From: an uncultured Muribaculaceae bacterium
GTDB lineage: Bacteria; Bacteroidota; Bacteroidia; Bacteroidales; Muribaculaceae
NCBI GenBank assembly: GCA_947174275.1
Contig: CAMWIJ010000010.1
Coordinates: forward strand, 1 to 58,017
Reading direction: 5' to 3'
Length of the DNA: 58,017 nt
This document shows, piece after piece, positions 35,514 to 44,449 of this stretch (the stretch's first letter is position 1; every line of letters begins with the position of its first letter). The translations under genes were made by a program, and so were the position numbers. The notes under the pieces are model-generated. The model was given only the letters and a program-made list of their open reading frames with translations. It was not told the DNA's origin and searched no databases.

Positions 35514-36326
35514 ATGATAGAACAGATCAACCAAACAGCGAACTATCTTCGCTCACGCGTGGCAGATATGCCCCGCATCGCCATAATCCTCGGCACCGGA
35601 CTCGGAGGCCTGCGCAATCACATCGAAAATCAGGAAATAATCCCATACACTGAAATTCCCAATTTCCCCGTATCAACCGTCGAAGGACACAGTGGCAACC
35701 TGATATTCGGCACTCTGGGAGGAAAACGTGTAATTGCCATGCAAGGCCGCTTCCATTATTATGAAGGGTATGACATGAAACAGGTGACCTTCCCCGTAAG
35801 AGTATTCAAAGCTCTCGGTGTAGAGACATTATTTGTTTCAAATGCAGCCGGAGGCATGAACAAAGAGTTTCAGGTCGGCAGCATAATGACAATAACCGAC
35901 CACATCAATCTGTTTCCCGAAAACCCGCTCAGAGGCAAAAACTACAATGAACTTGGCCCGCGATTTCCGGCAATGACCGAGGCTTACAGCCACCGGCTCA
36001 TCAAACTTGCTGACGAGATCGCACAGTCAAGAAACATTCCGCTGATGCACGGTGTATATGTCGGCACTCCCGGCCCGACATTCGAGACTCCCGCCGAATA
36101 CGAATACTTCCGAATTATTGGCGGCGACGCTGTCGGTATGTCAACCGTTCCTGAAGTAATTGTAGCCAACCATGCATCAATGGAAGTGTATGGTATATCT
36201 GTAATAACCGACCTCGGCGGAAAGGACATAACGGAAGTTCCTTCTCACGAAGAAGTGCAGCTTGCAGCACAGAAAGCCGAGCCTAAAATGGTGGAGCTGA
36301 TAAAAGGCATCATCGAGAATTTGTAA
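35514..36326 (+). CDS. Purine nucleoside phosphorylase (trimeric PNP type)
   Basis: The enzyme splits purine nucleosides with phosphate into base and ribose-1-phosphate. I start at ATG 35514 (270 residues), 12 bases after a TTG alternative. Motifs of PNP-I (trimeric family) are GTGLGGL near residue 27, VEGHSGNL with the phosphate-binding histidine, QGRFHYYEGYDM, SNAAGGMN near 112, and the purine-site segment TFETPAEYEYFRIIGGDAVGMSTVPE. Bacteroidetes typically have one such gene. It sits between lpxK and thiL with a hairpin after it. Confidence 0.93.
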   Translation: MIEQINQTANYLRSRVADMPRIAIILGTGLGGLRNHIENQEIIPYTEIPNFPVSTVEGHSGNLIFGTLGGKRVIAMQGRFHYYEGYDMKQVTFPVRVFKALGVETLFVSNAAGGMNKEFQVGSIMTITDHINLFPENPLRGKNYNELGPRFPAMTEAYSHRLIKLADEIAQSRNIPLMHGVYVGTPGPTFETPAEYEYFRIIGGDAVGMSTVPEVIVANHASMEVYGISVITDLGGKDITEVPSHEEVQLAAQKAEPKMVELIKGIIENL

Positions 36327-36358
36327 TAAACGTGGCCTGAGCCACATGCCCATAACCC

Positions 36359-36390
36359 TGACAGGAAAGCGCTGACACGCTTTCCTGTCA
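36359..36390 (+). terminator. Hairpin after the purine nucleoside phosphorylase
   Basis: TGACAGGAAAGCG (36359-36371) faces CGCTTTCCTGTCA (36378-36390) perfectly over 13 bp with a 6-base loop. The trailing TTAAATTAG is a weak T tract, and thiL starts 20 bases on, so readthrough may be partial. Confidence 0.65.
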
Positions 36391-36410
36391 TTAAATTAGA
36401 CAGACTTATA

Positions 36411-37442
36411 ATGGAGGAAAAACAGACTGAGATATCAACTTTAGGCGAGTTCGGACTTATTGATCATCTGACAAAAGACATTCAACCCCGCAACGCATCA
36501 ACAGTCAAGGGGGTAGGCGATGATTGTGCCGTTCTGCATTATGACAATACCGAAATCCTTGTCAGCACCGATTTGCTCATTGAAGGCGTTCATTTTGACT
36601 TGACATACGTACCACTGAAGCATCTCGGCTACAAATCGGCCATAGTCAATTTTTCAGATCTGTATGCAATGAACGCTATTCCGCGGCAGATTACCGTATC
36701 GTTGGGAATATCGAAACGCTTTACCGTGGAGCACATGGAGGCACTATACTCCGGGATAAAACTGGCCTGCGAAATCTATGGGGTTGACCTCGTCGGAGGC
36801 GACACCACCACATCTCGCTCTGGCCTTGTAATATCAATAACCTGCATCGGCGAGGCTCCCAAAGATAAAATCGTGTACCGCGACGGCGCGCGCGACACCG
36901 ACCTGATATGCGTATCCGGTGACCTGGGGGCTGCCTACATGGGGCTGCAGTTGCTCGAACGAGAAAAGGTAGCGTCTGCCGGACAGAAGGATTTTATCCC
37001 ATCATTTCAAGGCAAGGAATATCTCATAGAGCGCCAACTCAAACCCGAGGCCCGAAAGGATATCATAGAGGAACTCGCAAAGGCGGGGATACAGCCTACG
37101 GCAATGATGGATATATCAGACGGCCTTTCTTCCGAACTTCTTCACATCTGCAAGGCTTCCGGAACAGGATGTCGGGTGTATGAGGACAGAATACCTATTG
37201 ATTATCAGACCGCCATTATGGCGGAAGAGCTGAACATGAACCTCGTAACCGCTGCTATGAACGGCGGTGAGGATTACGAACTTTTATTCACCGTGCCACT
37301 TCACTGTCATGAAAAAATCAAATCACTTGCAGGCATAAAAGTAATAGGGCACATCACTGATAAATCGCTTGGTTGCGCCATGATTACCCGCGACGGGACT
37401 GAAATACCGGTAGCGGCACAAGGCTGGAATCCTCTCAAATAA
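36411..37442 (+). CDS. thiL: Thiamine-monophosphate kinase
   Basis: ThiL makes thiamine diphosphate from thiamine monophosphate and ATP. The 343-residue protein shows the family start LGEFGLIDHL, the metal-binding GDDCAVL near residue 41, STDLLIEGVHFDL near 55, the LVGGDTTTSRSG loop near 127, and MMDISDGLSSEL near 225. Length and motif order are as in characterised enzymes of the PurM/ThiL superfamily. No other thiamine genes and no TPP riboswitch are visible nearby. It ends at a hairpin. Confidence 0.95.
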   Translation: MEEKQTEISTLGEFGLIDHLTKDIQPRNASTVKGVGDDCAVLHYDNTEILVSTDLLIEGVHFDLTYVPLKHLGYKSAIVNFSDLYAMNAIPRQITVSLGISKRFTVEHMEALYSGIKLACEIYGVDLVGGDTTTSRSGLVISITCIGEAPKDKIVYRDGARDTDLICVSGDLGAAYMGLQLLEREKVASAGQKDFIPSFQGKEYLIERQLKPEARKDIIEELAKAGIQPTAMMDISDGLSSELLHICKASGTGCRVYEDRIPIDYQTAIMAEELNMNLVTAAMNGGEDYELLFTVPLHCHEKIKSLAGIKVIGHITDKSLGCAMITRDGTEIPVAAQGWNPLK

Positions 37443-37450
37443 TCTTTTCA

Positions 37451-37495
37451 GTTCTGACTATGACTGTGCATTTACGCAATTTTCATAGTCAGAAC
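37451..37495 (+). terminator. Terminator after thiL
   Basis: GTTCTGACTATGA (37451-37463) faces TCATAGTCAGAAC (37483-37495) perfectly over 13 bp around a 19-base loop; a short TTT follows. Confidence 0.65.
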
Positions 37496-37595
37496 GCATT
37501 TAAAATCATTCAGTTGAACATAATATCACACTGTCGCTGACAGATTGTCACTCAACTTAATGGTTAAAAATGCCTGAAATTTCAATGAATTTATG

Positions 37596-37603
37596 TAACT
37601 TTG
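37596..37603 (+). promoter_or_regulatory. -7 promoter element of nusB
   Basis: TAACTTTG matches TAnnTTTG, 31 bases before the ATG at 37635. A clear -33 TTG is lacking. Confidence 0.5.
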
Positions 37604-37634
37604 CAGCGTAAATTAATAGCACATTTAAAAACTC

Positions 37635-39080
37635 ATGATTAATCGCATTCTAATCCGCATTAAGGTAATACAAATGCTTTACAGCTTTATGCTGACCCGT
37701 AGCGATTTCCGTATACAGGAGGCTCCAGTCAAGAAATCCCGCGACAGCAAATTCGCCTACGAAATGTATCTTGACACTTTATTGCTGATACTGAAGCTCT
37801 CCGGACGCAAGATTTCACCTAAAGATGAAATTCCCAATCTTGCAACCGCTCAGATTTTACCGGCAATAAGCAATGCAAAAATGATTTCTTCTCTGGCTTC
37901 CAATTCCGAGCTTCAGGAGTTAATCACAAAACACAACCGCGATTTATCACAATACTCCGACTGCCTGATTTATCTTCTCGACGAAATAAGCGAATCGGCA
38001 GCAGCAAAAGACTATTCGAAGAAACGCAAGAAAACCATTGCCGAGGATGTTTCGTTCTGGTCGGTCATTCTTGAGACTATACTCCTCAAAGACGAGAAAT
38101 TCATTGATGCCGCCCGTCGAAACGATGATTTCACAATCGCAGGATTCGAGGCCGGAATACAGATGGCCATAGACACATTGCGCAACTTCTACGATGTGAA
38201 ATCCGCAATGGTTAATTCCCGTCGCAGCCTTCAGGATTCACTCGAACAGGCCTACAAGCTCTACGCCGGACTCCTTCTGCTGCCTGTCGACATCACCCGT
38301 CTACGCGAAGAGCAGATTGAAACAGCCAAAGACAAATATCTGCCGACAGCCGACGATTTAAATCCCAATCTCAAGTTTATTGAAAACAGCCTGATAGGAG
38401 CCATCGAAAATTCCAAATCGCTCAACGAATATCTTAAAGAAAATCCGTTTAGCTGGGAAAATGACTATTACCTTGTAAAAGCGCTTCTTGACAATATTCT
38501 CAAAAGCGACATCTACAACGGATACATGTCGGCAAAAGAAACTGATTTTCAAACAGACTGCGAATTTTGGCGCAATCTGTTCAAAGAAATAATACTGCCG
38601 TCAGACGCATTGGCTGAAGCACTCGAAAGCCGCTCGGTATACTGGAATGACGACATCAGCATTGTCGGCACTTTTGTGCTCAAGACTTTGCGACGCACAG
38701 CCACTGACAGCGATCATAATCTTGAACTGATGCCTATGTTCAAGGATGAGGAGGACGCAGTGTTCGGAGAGACACTATTTGTCGATGCGATAAACAATGC
38801 CGACAATTACCGCGAGCTTATCGACCGGTTCATTAACGAATCACAATGGGACACCGAGCGAATCGCTCTGATGGATATCGTGATACTTACCGCGGCCATT
38901 ACCGAGTTGCTCAGCTTCCCGGCAATTCCGGTTCCTGTCACGCTCAATGAATATATCGAGATTGCCAACTACTATAGCTCACCTCGCAGCGGCCAGTTTA
39001 TCAACGGCGTTCTCTTCTCGGTAATCAATTATCTGCGCGAAAACGGTCAGTTGCAGAAATCATTTGACAACAAGAAATAG
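37635..39080 (+). CDS. nusB: Transcription antitermination factor NusB, extended form with internal duplication
   Basis: NusB helps RNA polymerase read through terminators in rRNA operons. The start (MINRILIRIKVIQMLYSF) and the last 130 residues (VYWNDDISIVGTFVLKTL through GQFINGVLFSVINYL) match Bacteroidetes NusB. At 481 residues it is far longer than the roughly 310 I remember for Bacteroides. The extra part looks like a diverged repeat: residues about 36-182 resemble 195-352. AYEMYLDTLLLIL (41-53) matches AYKLYAGLLLLPV (206-218), and a 47-residue block at 136-182 aligns without gaps to 306-352 around FW and the closing TL. Followed by yajC and a YbbR protein, the usual Bacteroidales neighbourhood. 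Confidence 0.88.
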   Translation: MINRILIRIKVIQMLYSFMLTRSDFRIQEAPVKKSRDSKFAYEMYLDTLLLILKLSGRKISPKDEIPNLATAQILPAISNAKMISSLASNSELQELITKHNRDLSQYSDCLIYLLDEISESAAAKDYSKKRKKTIAEDVSFWSVILETILLKDEKFIDAARRNDDFTIAGFEAGIQMAIDTLRNFYDVKSAMVNSRRSLQDSLEQAYKLYAGLLLLPVDITRLREEQIETAKDKYLPTADDLNPNLKFIENSLIGAIENSKSLNEYLKENPFSWENDYYLVKALLDNILKSDIYNGYMSAKETDFQTDCEFWRNLFKEIILPSDALAEALESRSVYWNDDISIVGTFVLKTLRRTATDSDHNLELMPMFKDEEDAVFGETLFVDAINNADNYRELIDRFINESQWDTERIALMDIVILTAAITELLSFPAIPVPVTLNEYIEIANYYSSPRSGQFINGVLFSVINYLRENGQLQKSFDNKK

Positions 39081-39119
39081 CCGGTAGTAAATTATTTCTG
39101 CAATAGCATTCAAAAAGCA

Positions 39120-39149
39120 TTGCAATATTCAAATAAATAACTATCTTTG
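39120..39149 (+). promoter_or_regulatory. Promoter of yajC
   Basis: TTG (39120-39122) and TATCTTTG (39142-39149) with a 19-base spacer, 28 bases before the ATG. Confidence 0.65.
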
Positions 39150-39177
39150 TAAAAAACAATTAAATCAACAAAATACA

Positions 39178-39573
39178 ATGCAGACATCATTCATTTCATT
39201 TGCATCACTAATAGATGACGCAACCGGAAGCAATGCAAATCAGACATCTACAACCACAAACGCGAAAGGTGAAGGGGGAGCTCCCTCCGGCATGCAGAAT
39301 TACAGCGGCCTCATCATGATTGTTGTGCTTATAGCTGTCTTTTATTTCCTTCTTATCCGCCCCCAGCAGAAAAAGCAGAAAGAGATGCGCAAATTCCGTG
39401 AAGCCCTTAAAGAGGGTGATCATGTAGTGACTGCCGGTGGTATCTACGGCAAAATTACAGGCGTAAAAGACACAACTTTCATCATCAATATCGGTGACGG
39501 CGTAAATATCAAAATTGACAAAGGATCAGTTTATCCTTCAGCTGCCGACACTCAGGCCGCACAGGCTAAATAA
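39178..39573 (+). CDS. yajC: Preprotein translocase subunit YajC
   Basis: YajC is an inner-membrane accessory of the SecDF translocase complex. The 131-residue protein has a single membrane segment (LIMIVVLIAVFYFLLIRPQQ, about residues 45-64) followed by the conserved basic KKQKEMRKFREALKEGDHVV and GGIYGKITGVKDTTF. The N-terminal 40 residues before the membrane segment are rich in S, T, N and G, longer than in E. coli YajC (110 residues), as is common in Bacteroidetes. It has its own promoter and is followed by a terminator. Confidence 0.94.
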   Translation: MQTSFISFASLIDDATGSNANQTSTTTNAKGEGGAPSGMQNYSGLIMIVVLIAVFYFLLIRPQQKKQKEMRKFREALKEGDHVVTAGGIYGKITGVKDTTFIINIGDGVNIKIDKGSVYPSAADTQAAQAK

Positions 39574-39610
39574 TAATTCTCACCTTCGGGACAAAGAGAC
39601 TTTGATATTC

Positions 39611-39643
39611 ACAAGGGGTGCTCATGTAAAGAGTACCCCTTGT
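39611..39643 (+). terminator. Terminator after yajC
   Basis: ACAAGGGGTGCTC (39611-39623) faces GAGTACCCCTTGT (39631-39643), 13 bp with one G-T, followed by CTTGAATTTT. Confidence 0.7.
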
Positions 39644-39700
39644 CTTGAATTTTAAGGAAGTATCGGATCCGAACCACGTCTCCATTTCAGAAATACAATC

Positions 39701-40708
39701 ATGAATATAAAAGCACTGTTATCAAAACTAAAGCAAAAGTCGACCTCGGCGAGAGGGCGTTCGATATTTACGTTTATGATATTTTTGCTCATCTCCACCA
39801 TATTCTGGTTCATGATGACGCTGAACGAAACGGTGCAACGTGACTACAGGCTCCCGGTTGAAATCAATGGCATACCGGAGGGCACGACCTTCATTACCCG
39901 TCCGCCGCAACACATCGACGTCAGCGTAAAAGACAAAGGCAGAGCTTTGATAAAATACGACTGGGGAAACCCGCCAAAAGTGAGAATAAAATATCAGGAC
40001 TTTATTGTCAAAGGAGACAACCGCATAGTCATTAATCAGGAGATGCTTGGCAACAGCATCCGGAATTCATTTGGATCCGGATGTGAAATATTGTCCATTC
40101 GTCCCGATTCCATAAATCTTATAACCACATCACGCCCCGGTGACCGGTTGCCGATATTCTTTGACATATCAGCAGCAACCGAACCTCAATATATCGCCTA
40201 TGGAGATATGGAATGTAAATATGACAGTGTTACCGTCTACTCACTCAATGGCATCCCGTCATCGATGCTGAATGTTCAGACGGAACATGTGACATTGCGC
40301 AATCTGACCGATACAACCACAATTGAGATCGCACTGAAAAGTCCGGCCGGAACCAGAGTTGAGCCGTCGAGGATTACAGTAACAATTCCGGTTGAACCTC
40401 TTGTTACAAAAAAACGCATTCTCCCTGTTCAGGTCATCAACAAGCCTCAGAATGTGACGGTGCACACCTTTCCTGCTAATATCGAACTTGAATATCTTGT
40501 TCCGATGAGCCTGTTTAAAAACGACATGGCAACACCCGTTGCTGTGATTAACTATCGTGATATAGACAGTGATGCAACAACAGCCCACGTAAATATAACG
40601 CAGATTCCTGACTATTATCACAATGTCAAATGCACACCGGCTGAAGTGGAATATCTGACAGAGAAACCTTCGACCCCGCATGCAAGAGAAGAGAATGACA
40701 ATCAATAA
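39701..40708 (+). CDS. YbbR-domain membrane protein (CdaR-like)
   Basis: The 335-residue protein has one N-terminal membrane segment (IFTFMIFLLISTIFWFMMTL, about residues 22-41) followed by extracytoplasmic YbbR-like repeats. The first begins RDYRLPVEINGIPEGTTFIT, and similar beta units follow. In Firmicutes YbbR proteins (CdaR) modulate the diadenylate cyclase CdaA; in Bacteroidetes the gene regularly sits between yajC/nusB and coaE, with no proven role. The spacing to coaE is 21 bases, so the two are probably co-transcribed. Confidence 0.85.
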   Translation: MNIKALLSKLKQKSTSARGRSIFTFMIFLLISTIFWFMMTLNETVQRDYRLPVEINGIPEGTTFITRPPQHIDVSVKDKGRALIKYDWGNPPKVRIKYQDFIVKGDNRIVINQEMLGNSIRNSFGSGCEILSIRPDSINLITTSRPGDRLPIFFDISAATEPQYIAYGDMECKYDSVTVYSLNGIPSSMLNVQTEHVTLRNLTDTTTIEIALKSPAGTRVEPSRITVTIPVEPLVTKKRILPVQVINKPQNVTVHTFPANIELEYLVPMSLFKNDMATPVAVINYRDIDSDATTAHVNITQIPDYYHNVKCTPAEVEYLTEKPSTPHAREENDNQ

Positions 40709-40729
40709 ACCGCACAAATATCTTTCTTT

Positions 40730-41308
40730 ATGCTAATAGCTATATGCGGAGGTATTGGCTCCGGAAAAAGCATCGTGGCCCGCATGCTGGAGGCAATGGA
40801 CTACGATATTTACGACTGTGACAGCCGCGCGCGTCGACTCATCGATGAAAACACATCTATCAAAAAAGCAATCAGCGACAACCTCGGGACGTGCTGTATA
40901 GCAGGTGACGGTCGGCTCGACCGCAGAGTTGTTGGCGATATTGTGTTTAATAATCCAGATAAACTTGCATTGCTCAACAGCATCACACACGCTGCCGTCA
41001 GAGAAGATATTGCCTTATGGCATCAGAAACAATCTGAAAAACCAGTATTTGTAGAGACTGCCATTTTATATCAGAGCGAAATTGACCGAATGGTCGATGC
41101 TGTCATAGACGTGACTGCGCCGGTTGATATCCGGACAAAACGTGTGATGCAACGCAACGGTCTTGGATATGATGAAGTGATGCGCCGTATAAACTCCCAA
41201 AATTATATTGTAGACAGACCCCACCCTAAAGTATATACCATTAAAAATGACGGCCGTGAAGCAGTCACACCGCAACTGCTTTCTATCCTTTACGAACTGA
41301 ATGTTTGA
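40730..41308 (+). CDS. coaE: Dephospho-CoA kinase
   Basis: CoaE performs the last step of coenzyme A synthesis, phosphorylating the ribose 3'-hydroxyl. The 192-residue P-loop kinase has GGIGSGKSIVARML near residue 6, the DCDSRARRLIDE substrate segment near 29, and the ETAILYQSEIDRMVDAVIDV motif near 110 with the following lid region RNGLGYDEVMRRINSQ. Length and motifs are standard. It is the last gene of the plus-strand run before convergent genes. Confidence 0.95.
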   Translation: MLIAICGGIGSGKSIVARMLEAMDYDIYDCDSRARRLIDENTSIKKAISDNLGTCCIAGDGRLDRRVVGDIVFNNPDKLALLNSITHAAVREDIALWHQKQSEKPVFVETAILYQSEIDRMVDAVIDVTAPVDIRTKRVMQRNGLGYDEVMRRINSQNYIVDRPHPKVYTIKNDGREAVTPQLLSILYELNV

Positions 41309-41337
41309 TATTTCTTACACCATTATCGGTTTGAGGC

Positions 41338-42123
41338 TCATTCAAGCATAAAATCATCGGCATCATTACCAAATGGCAACTTTTCCCGGATTTTTGCAAG
41401 TTCATCACGTTCAAACTCTGCGATAACAAGCCCGGTCAGACTATCAGTAGTCGACACAATTTTGCCGAGGCCGTTTGCCACAAAAGATAATCCGTCATAA
41501 TCGCCGAAATCATCCGAGCCGCCACGGTTGGCACCGACATAAACGGCTTGATTTTCTATCGCCCTGCCGATAAGAAGGTGTTTCCACGCATAACCGCGTG
41601 AAGATGGCCAGTTGGCAGGCACGAGCATCATGTCATACGACTGATGGCTATTTCTGCACCATACCGGAAATCGCAAATCATAGCAGACTATCAATGAAAT
41701 ATTCCAGCCGCGATACCTCACTACAGGAGGCAGCTTGTCTCCAGAGACAAACACCTTATGCTCCATACTCAAAGAGAATAGATGACGCTTGTCATAGAAC
41801 GTCTCTTCTCCTGACGGTTCAATAAAAAAACTGCGGTTAAATATTTTTTCTCCTACACGACATAAAAAAGACCCGGCAATGGCAAACCCGCAGGAACGTG
41901 ACAACTCTTTTATTCGTGTCATAGTAGTGCCTGAGATTGGTTCGGCAAGTGCTGATATTACCTGAATATCCTGCAAAAATCCCGTGCTGAATAATTCCGG
42001 AAGCACCAGGATATCAATATCAGTAGATAATGCATTAGCTATCTCCTCGACATTACGGAGATTTTCAGCCGGATCCGCCCACGCTATTTTCATTGGGAAA
42101 ATTGCAATTTTCAACCGATGCAT
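41338..42123 (-). CDS. Nitrilase-family amidase (omega-amidase-like)
   Basis: The protein belongs to the carbon-nitrogen hydrolase superfamily, in which a Glu-Lys-Cys triad hydrolyses amides. From ATG 42123 it has 261 residues; a GTG at 42168 is less likely. The glutamate is in VLPELFSTGF near residue 43, the lysine in FYDKRHLFS near 112, and the cysteine in SLIVCYDLRFPVW near 146. The RFPVW and FSTGF context match the YafV/omega-amidase group that removes the amide of 2-oxoglutaramate and related metabolite-damage products. The neighbouring acyltransferase gives no hint of another role. Confidence 0.87.
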   Translation of the reverse strand: MHRLKIAIFPMKIAWADPAENLRNVEEIANALSTDIDILVLPELFSTGFLQDIQVISALAEPISGTTMTRIKELSRSCGFAIAGSFLCRVGEKIFNRSFFIEPSGEETFYDKRHLFSLSMEHKVFVSGDKLPPVVRYRGWNISLIVCYDLRFPVWCRNSHQSYDMMLVPANWPSSRGYAWKHLLIGRAIENQAVYVGANRGGSDDFGDYDGLSFVANGLGKIVSTTDSLTGLVIAEFERDELAKIREKLPFGNDADDFMLE

Positions 42124-42180
42124 AATTGAAACTGGAGAATATGTTTGTTGATTAAATACACACAGCACTTTGCACCCGCA

Positions 42181-42726
42181 TCACTCTATCGAGAATTTCT
42201 CCGGATATTTGCCTGTAACCCCTTTATAATAATCTTTTATTGCACGTAAATCAGCCTCATTGTCTCCCGTAGGGAAGAATGTCTTTTCTATACGTGCGAC
42301 CTTATCCTTGAAATCTATTGCGGCAAGTAGAATAGGCACATTCGCTATTCTGGCGATATTAAGAAATCCTGTACGCCAATGCTTTGTCAAACTGCGAGTC
42401 CCTTCAGGAGTAATTGCAAGTGTCAGACGAGATTTGGAATTGAAAAGCTGCACGAGGTTGTCGACCGACGATTTATTATCTTTGCCGCCTCGTGAGACCG
42501 GAATACCTCCCATCGCACGAAAAATGCAACCCAAAGGGAAAAAGAACCATGATTTTTTCATAAGGAAACCAGCCTTACGGTTGACCGAAGCATAGGCCAG
42601 TTTCCCTATTATAAAATCCCAATTGGAAGTATGTGGAGCCACACATATTATAGCTTTCGGATAGTCAGGCACCATTACACGAACCTTCCACCCGGCAAGT
42701 CTTAATATCAATCGTGAAAATCCCAT
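42181..42726 (-). CDS. Lysophospholipid acyltransferase (PlsC-like)
   Basis: The 181-residue protein has the acyltransferase HX4D box as HTSNWDF near residue 32, then GGIPVSRGGKD (block II) near 74 and ITPEGTRSLTKHWRTGF (block III) near 107. These define the PlsC-type glycerolipid acyltransferases. It is shorter than typical PlsC (about 240 residues) and lacks a clear N-terminal membrane helix, as in many Bacteroidetes variants. The acyl acceptor could be lysophosphatidic acid or an ornithine/glycine lipid precursor. It follows a 110-residue gene on the same strand. Confidence 0.87.
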   Translation of the reverse strand: MGFSRLILRLAGWKVRVMVPDYPKAIICVAPHTSNWDFIIGKLAYASVNRKAGFLMKKSWFFFPLGCIFRAMGGIPVSRGGKDNKSSVDNLVQLFNSKSRLTLAITPEGTRSLTKHWRTGFLNIARIANVPILLAAIDFKDKVARIEKTFFPTGDNEADLRAIKDYYKGVTGKYPEKFSIE

Positions 42727-42752
42727 ATTTCCAATTATTAAATAATTCTACT

Positions 42753-43085
42753 TCATTTCTTTTTTGGCATAGCCGCGTTCATTTCCTTAACAACCGCCAA
42801 TACCTGATTGTTGAAAGTCTCCGACAGTTTACCGAATGCCTGACGGTAATATTTTCTACGTGCGGCACGATACTGAGCCTTGTTTTCAAAATCTTTGGGA
42901 GCCTTGTCAAAGGAAATATTCGTACGACACAATGCCGTAGTCTGCAATTCTGCCGTCTTTACTATCACATCAGTCATCGCCGCTTTATCTATGCCGGGGA
43001 TAAGTGTTTTTGCAAGAAGTGTTTCACCTGCAATGTCTCCGCATATATAGCGGATCTGTTTCTTAAGACTTCTCTTGTTTGCCAT
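42753..43085 (-). CDS. Small basic helical protein of unknown function
   Basis: The 110-residue protein is predicted mostly helical, with basic ends (MANKRSLKKQIRYICGDIAG at the start and AAMPKKK at the end). I recognise it only as a type of conserved hypothetical in Bacteroidales. There is no signal peptide or membrane segment. It begins 8 bases after the thrC stop on the same strand, so it is probably at the tail of the thr transcript. The many lysines and arginines (QYRAARRKYYRQAFGK) suggest nucleic-acid or ribosome binding, without proof. Confidence 0.75.
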   Translation of the reverse strand: MANKRSLKKQIRYICGDIAGETLLAKTLIPGIDKAAMTDVIVKTAELQTTALCRTNISFDKAPKDFENKAQYRAARRKYYRQAFGKLSETFNNQVLAVVKEMNAAMPKKK

Positions 43086-43093
43086 GGTAATAA

Positions 43094-44416
43094 TTATAAA
43101 TTAGTTGATAACAAATATTTTTTTAAGGCAGAGAACGTAGCCGGCAATTTGACCGACTGCTTCTGCCGCGATATAAATTTCTGTAATGTTTCAGGGATTT
43201 CAATTGTTTCCTTTATGCTGCTCTCCACTGTCTCCTTAAACTTGGCAGGATGCGCTGTTTCAAGAAAAATACCGATCTCACCATCTTTCAGGCTTTCTTT
43301 TAGCGCAAGATACCCGGTCGCGCCATGAGGGTCGAGCAAATATCCGTTTTCTCTATACAGACGATCGATTACATCGAGTATCTCCCCGTCATCATAGCTA
43401 TAGCCTGAGATATTGCCTGAAACCGTTTCGTAGTCCTTACCGTACAGCTCAAGTATGCGGGCAAAATTAGACGGTGCGCCGACATCCATAGCATTGGCTA
43501 CAGTCAGCACAGACGCTTTCGGTGAATACGTTCCGGTCAATAGATAATCTGTAAAGACGCGATTGCGGTTGTTTGCAGCAACAAAACGTTTTACCGGAAG
43601 TCCCATTTTTGTTCCTATCAGAGCCGAACAGATATTGCCCAGATTGCCGCTGGGCACACAGAACACCAGCTTATCTCCGACATTTTCATCCTGAGTCAAC
43701 TGAAGCAATTGCGCGTATGCCCAGAAATAATAGAACATCTGAGGCAAGAAACGAGCCGGATTGATTGAGTTTGCCGATGTAAGTTTCATTTTTCCATTGA
43801 GCTCTTCATCTACAAAGGCTGATTTGACCATAGCCTGACAGTCATCAAAAGTCCCGTCAATCTCAAGCGGATGAATATTGGCGCCGAGAGTAGCAAACTG
43901 CATCTCCTGCAAACGACTGACTTTGCCCTTGGGATAAAGCACAAACACATTCACTCCAGGCACATTGAGAAATCCGTTGGCGACAGCGCTGCCCGTATCT
44001 CCGGATGTTGCGACCAGCACGTTGACACTTTTGCCGTCATGCTCTTTCTCATTGAAATACCCGAGTAGACGCGCCATAAATCTTGCCCCCACATCCTTAA
44101 ATGCAAGTGTAGGCCCATGAAACAGTTCGAGAACATATATATTATCCTCAACCTTCTTCAAAGGTATCGGAAAATTAAGCGCGTCATATACAATTGCCTT
44201 CAGTCTGTCTGACTCGATATCTTCACCGAAAAGCGTATTTGCTACAACGTATGCTATTTCCTGGAAGGTCATTCCTTCCAGATTATTAAAAAAAGCTTTC
44301 GGTATCAATGATATCCGCTCAGGCATATACAATCCGCCATCCGGGGCAAGTCCTTTTATTACAGCGTCTTTCAACGACGCCATGGGTGCGTTCCCGTTTG
44401 TACTGTAATATTTCAT
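43094..44416 (-). CDS. thrC: Threonine synthase
   Basis: ThrC converts O-phosphohomoserine to threonine with pyridoxal phosphate. The 440-residue protein shows ELFHGPTLAFKDVGARFMAR with the PLP lysine near residue 109, ATSGDTGSAVANGF near 149, SANSINPARFLPQ, and the phosphate-binding PSGNLGNICS near 261. This is the long gamma-proteobacterial/fungal type. It is the third gene of the minus-strand thrA-PGM-like-thrC cluster, with a 33-base spacer upstream. Confidence 0.96.
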   Translation of the reverse strand: MKYYSTNGNAPMASLKDAVIKGLAPDGGLYMPERISLIPKAFFNNLEGMTFQEIAYVVANTLFGEDIESDRLKAIVYDALNFPIPLKKVEDNIYVLELFHGPTLAFKDVGARFMARLLGYFNEKEHDGKSVNVLVATSGDTGSAVANGFLNVPGVNVFVLYPKGKVSRLQEMQFATLGANIHPLEIDGTFDDCQAMVKSAFVDEELNGKMKLTSANSINPARFLPQMFYYFWAYAQLLQLTQDENVGDKLVFCVPSGNLGNICSALIGTKMGLPVKRFVAANNRNRVFTDYLLTGTYSPKASVLTVANAMDVGAPSNFARILELYGKDYETVSGNISGYSYDDGEILDVIDRLYRENGYLLDPHGATGYLALKESLKDGEIGIFLETAHPAKFKETVESSIKETIEIPETLQKFISRQKQSVKLPATFSALKKYLLSTNL

Positions 44417-44449
44417 CTGATATATTTTTTGTGGCGATAACGCCGATTT

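Noticed and set aside
36327..36410. TPP riboswitch before thiL
   Set aside because: The gap holds only a simple 13-bp hairpin; the conserved CUGAGA and related core segments are absent.
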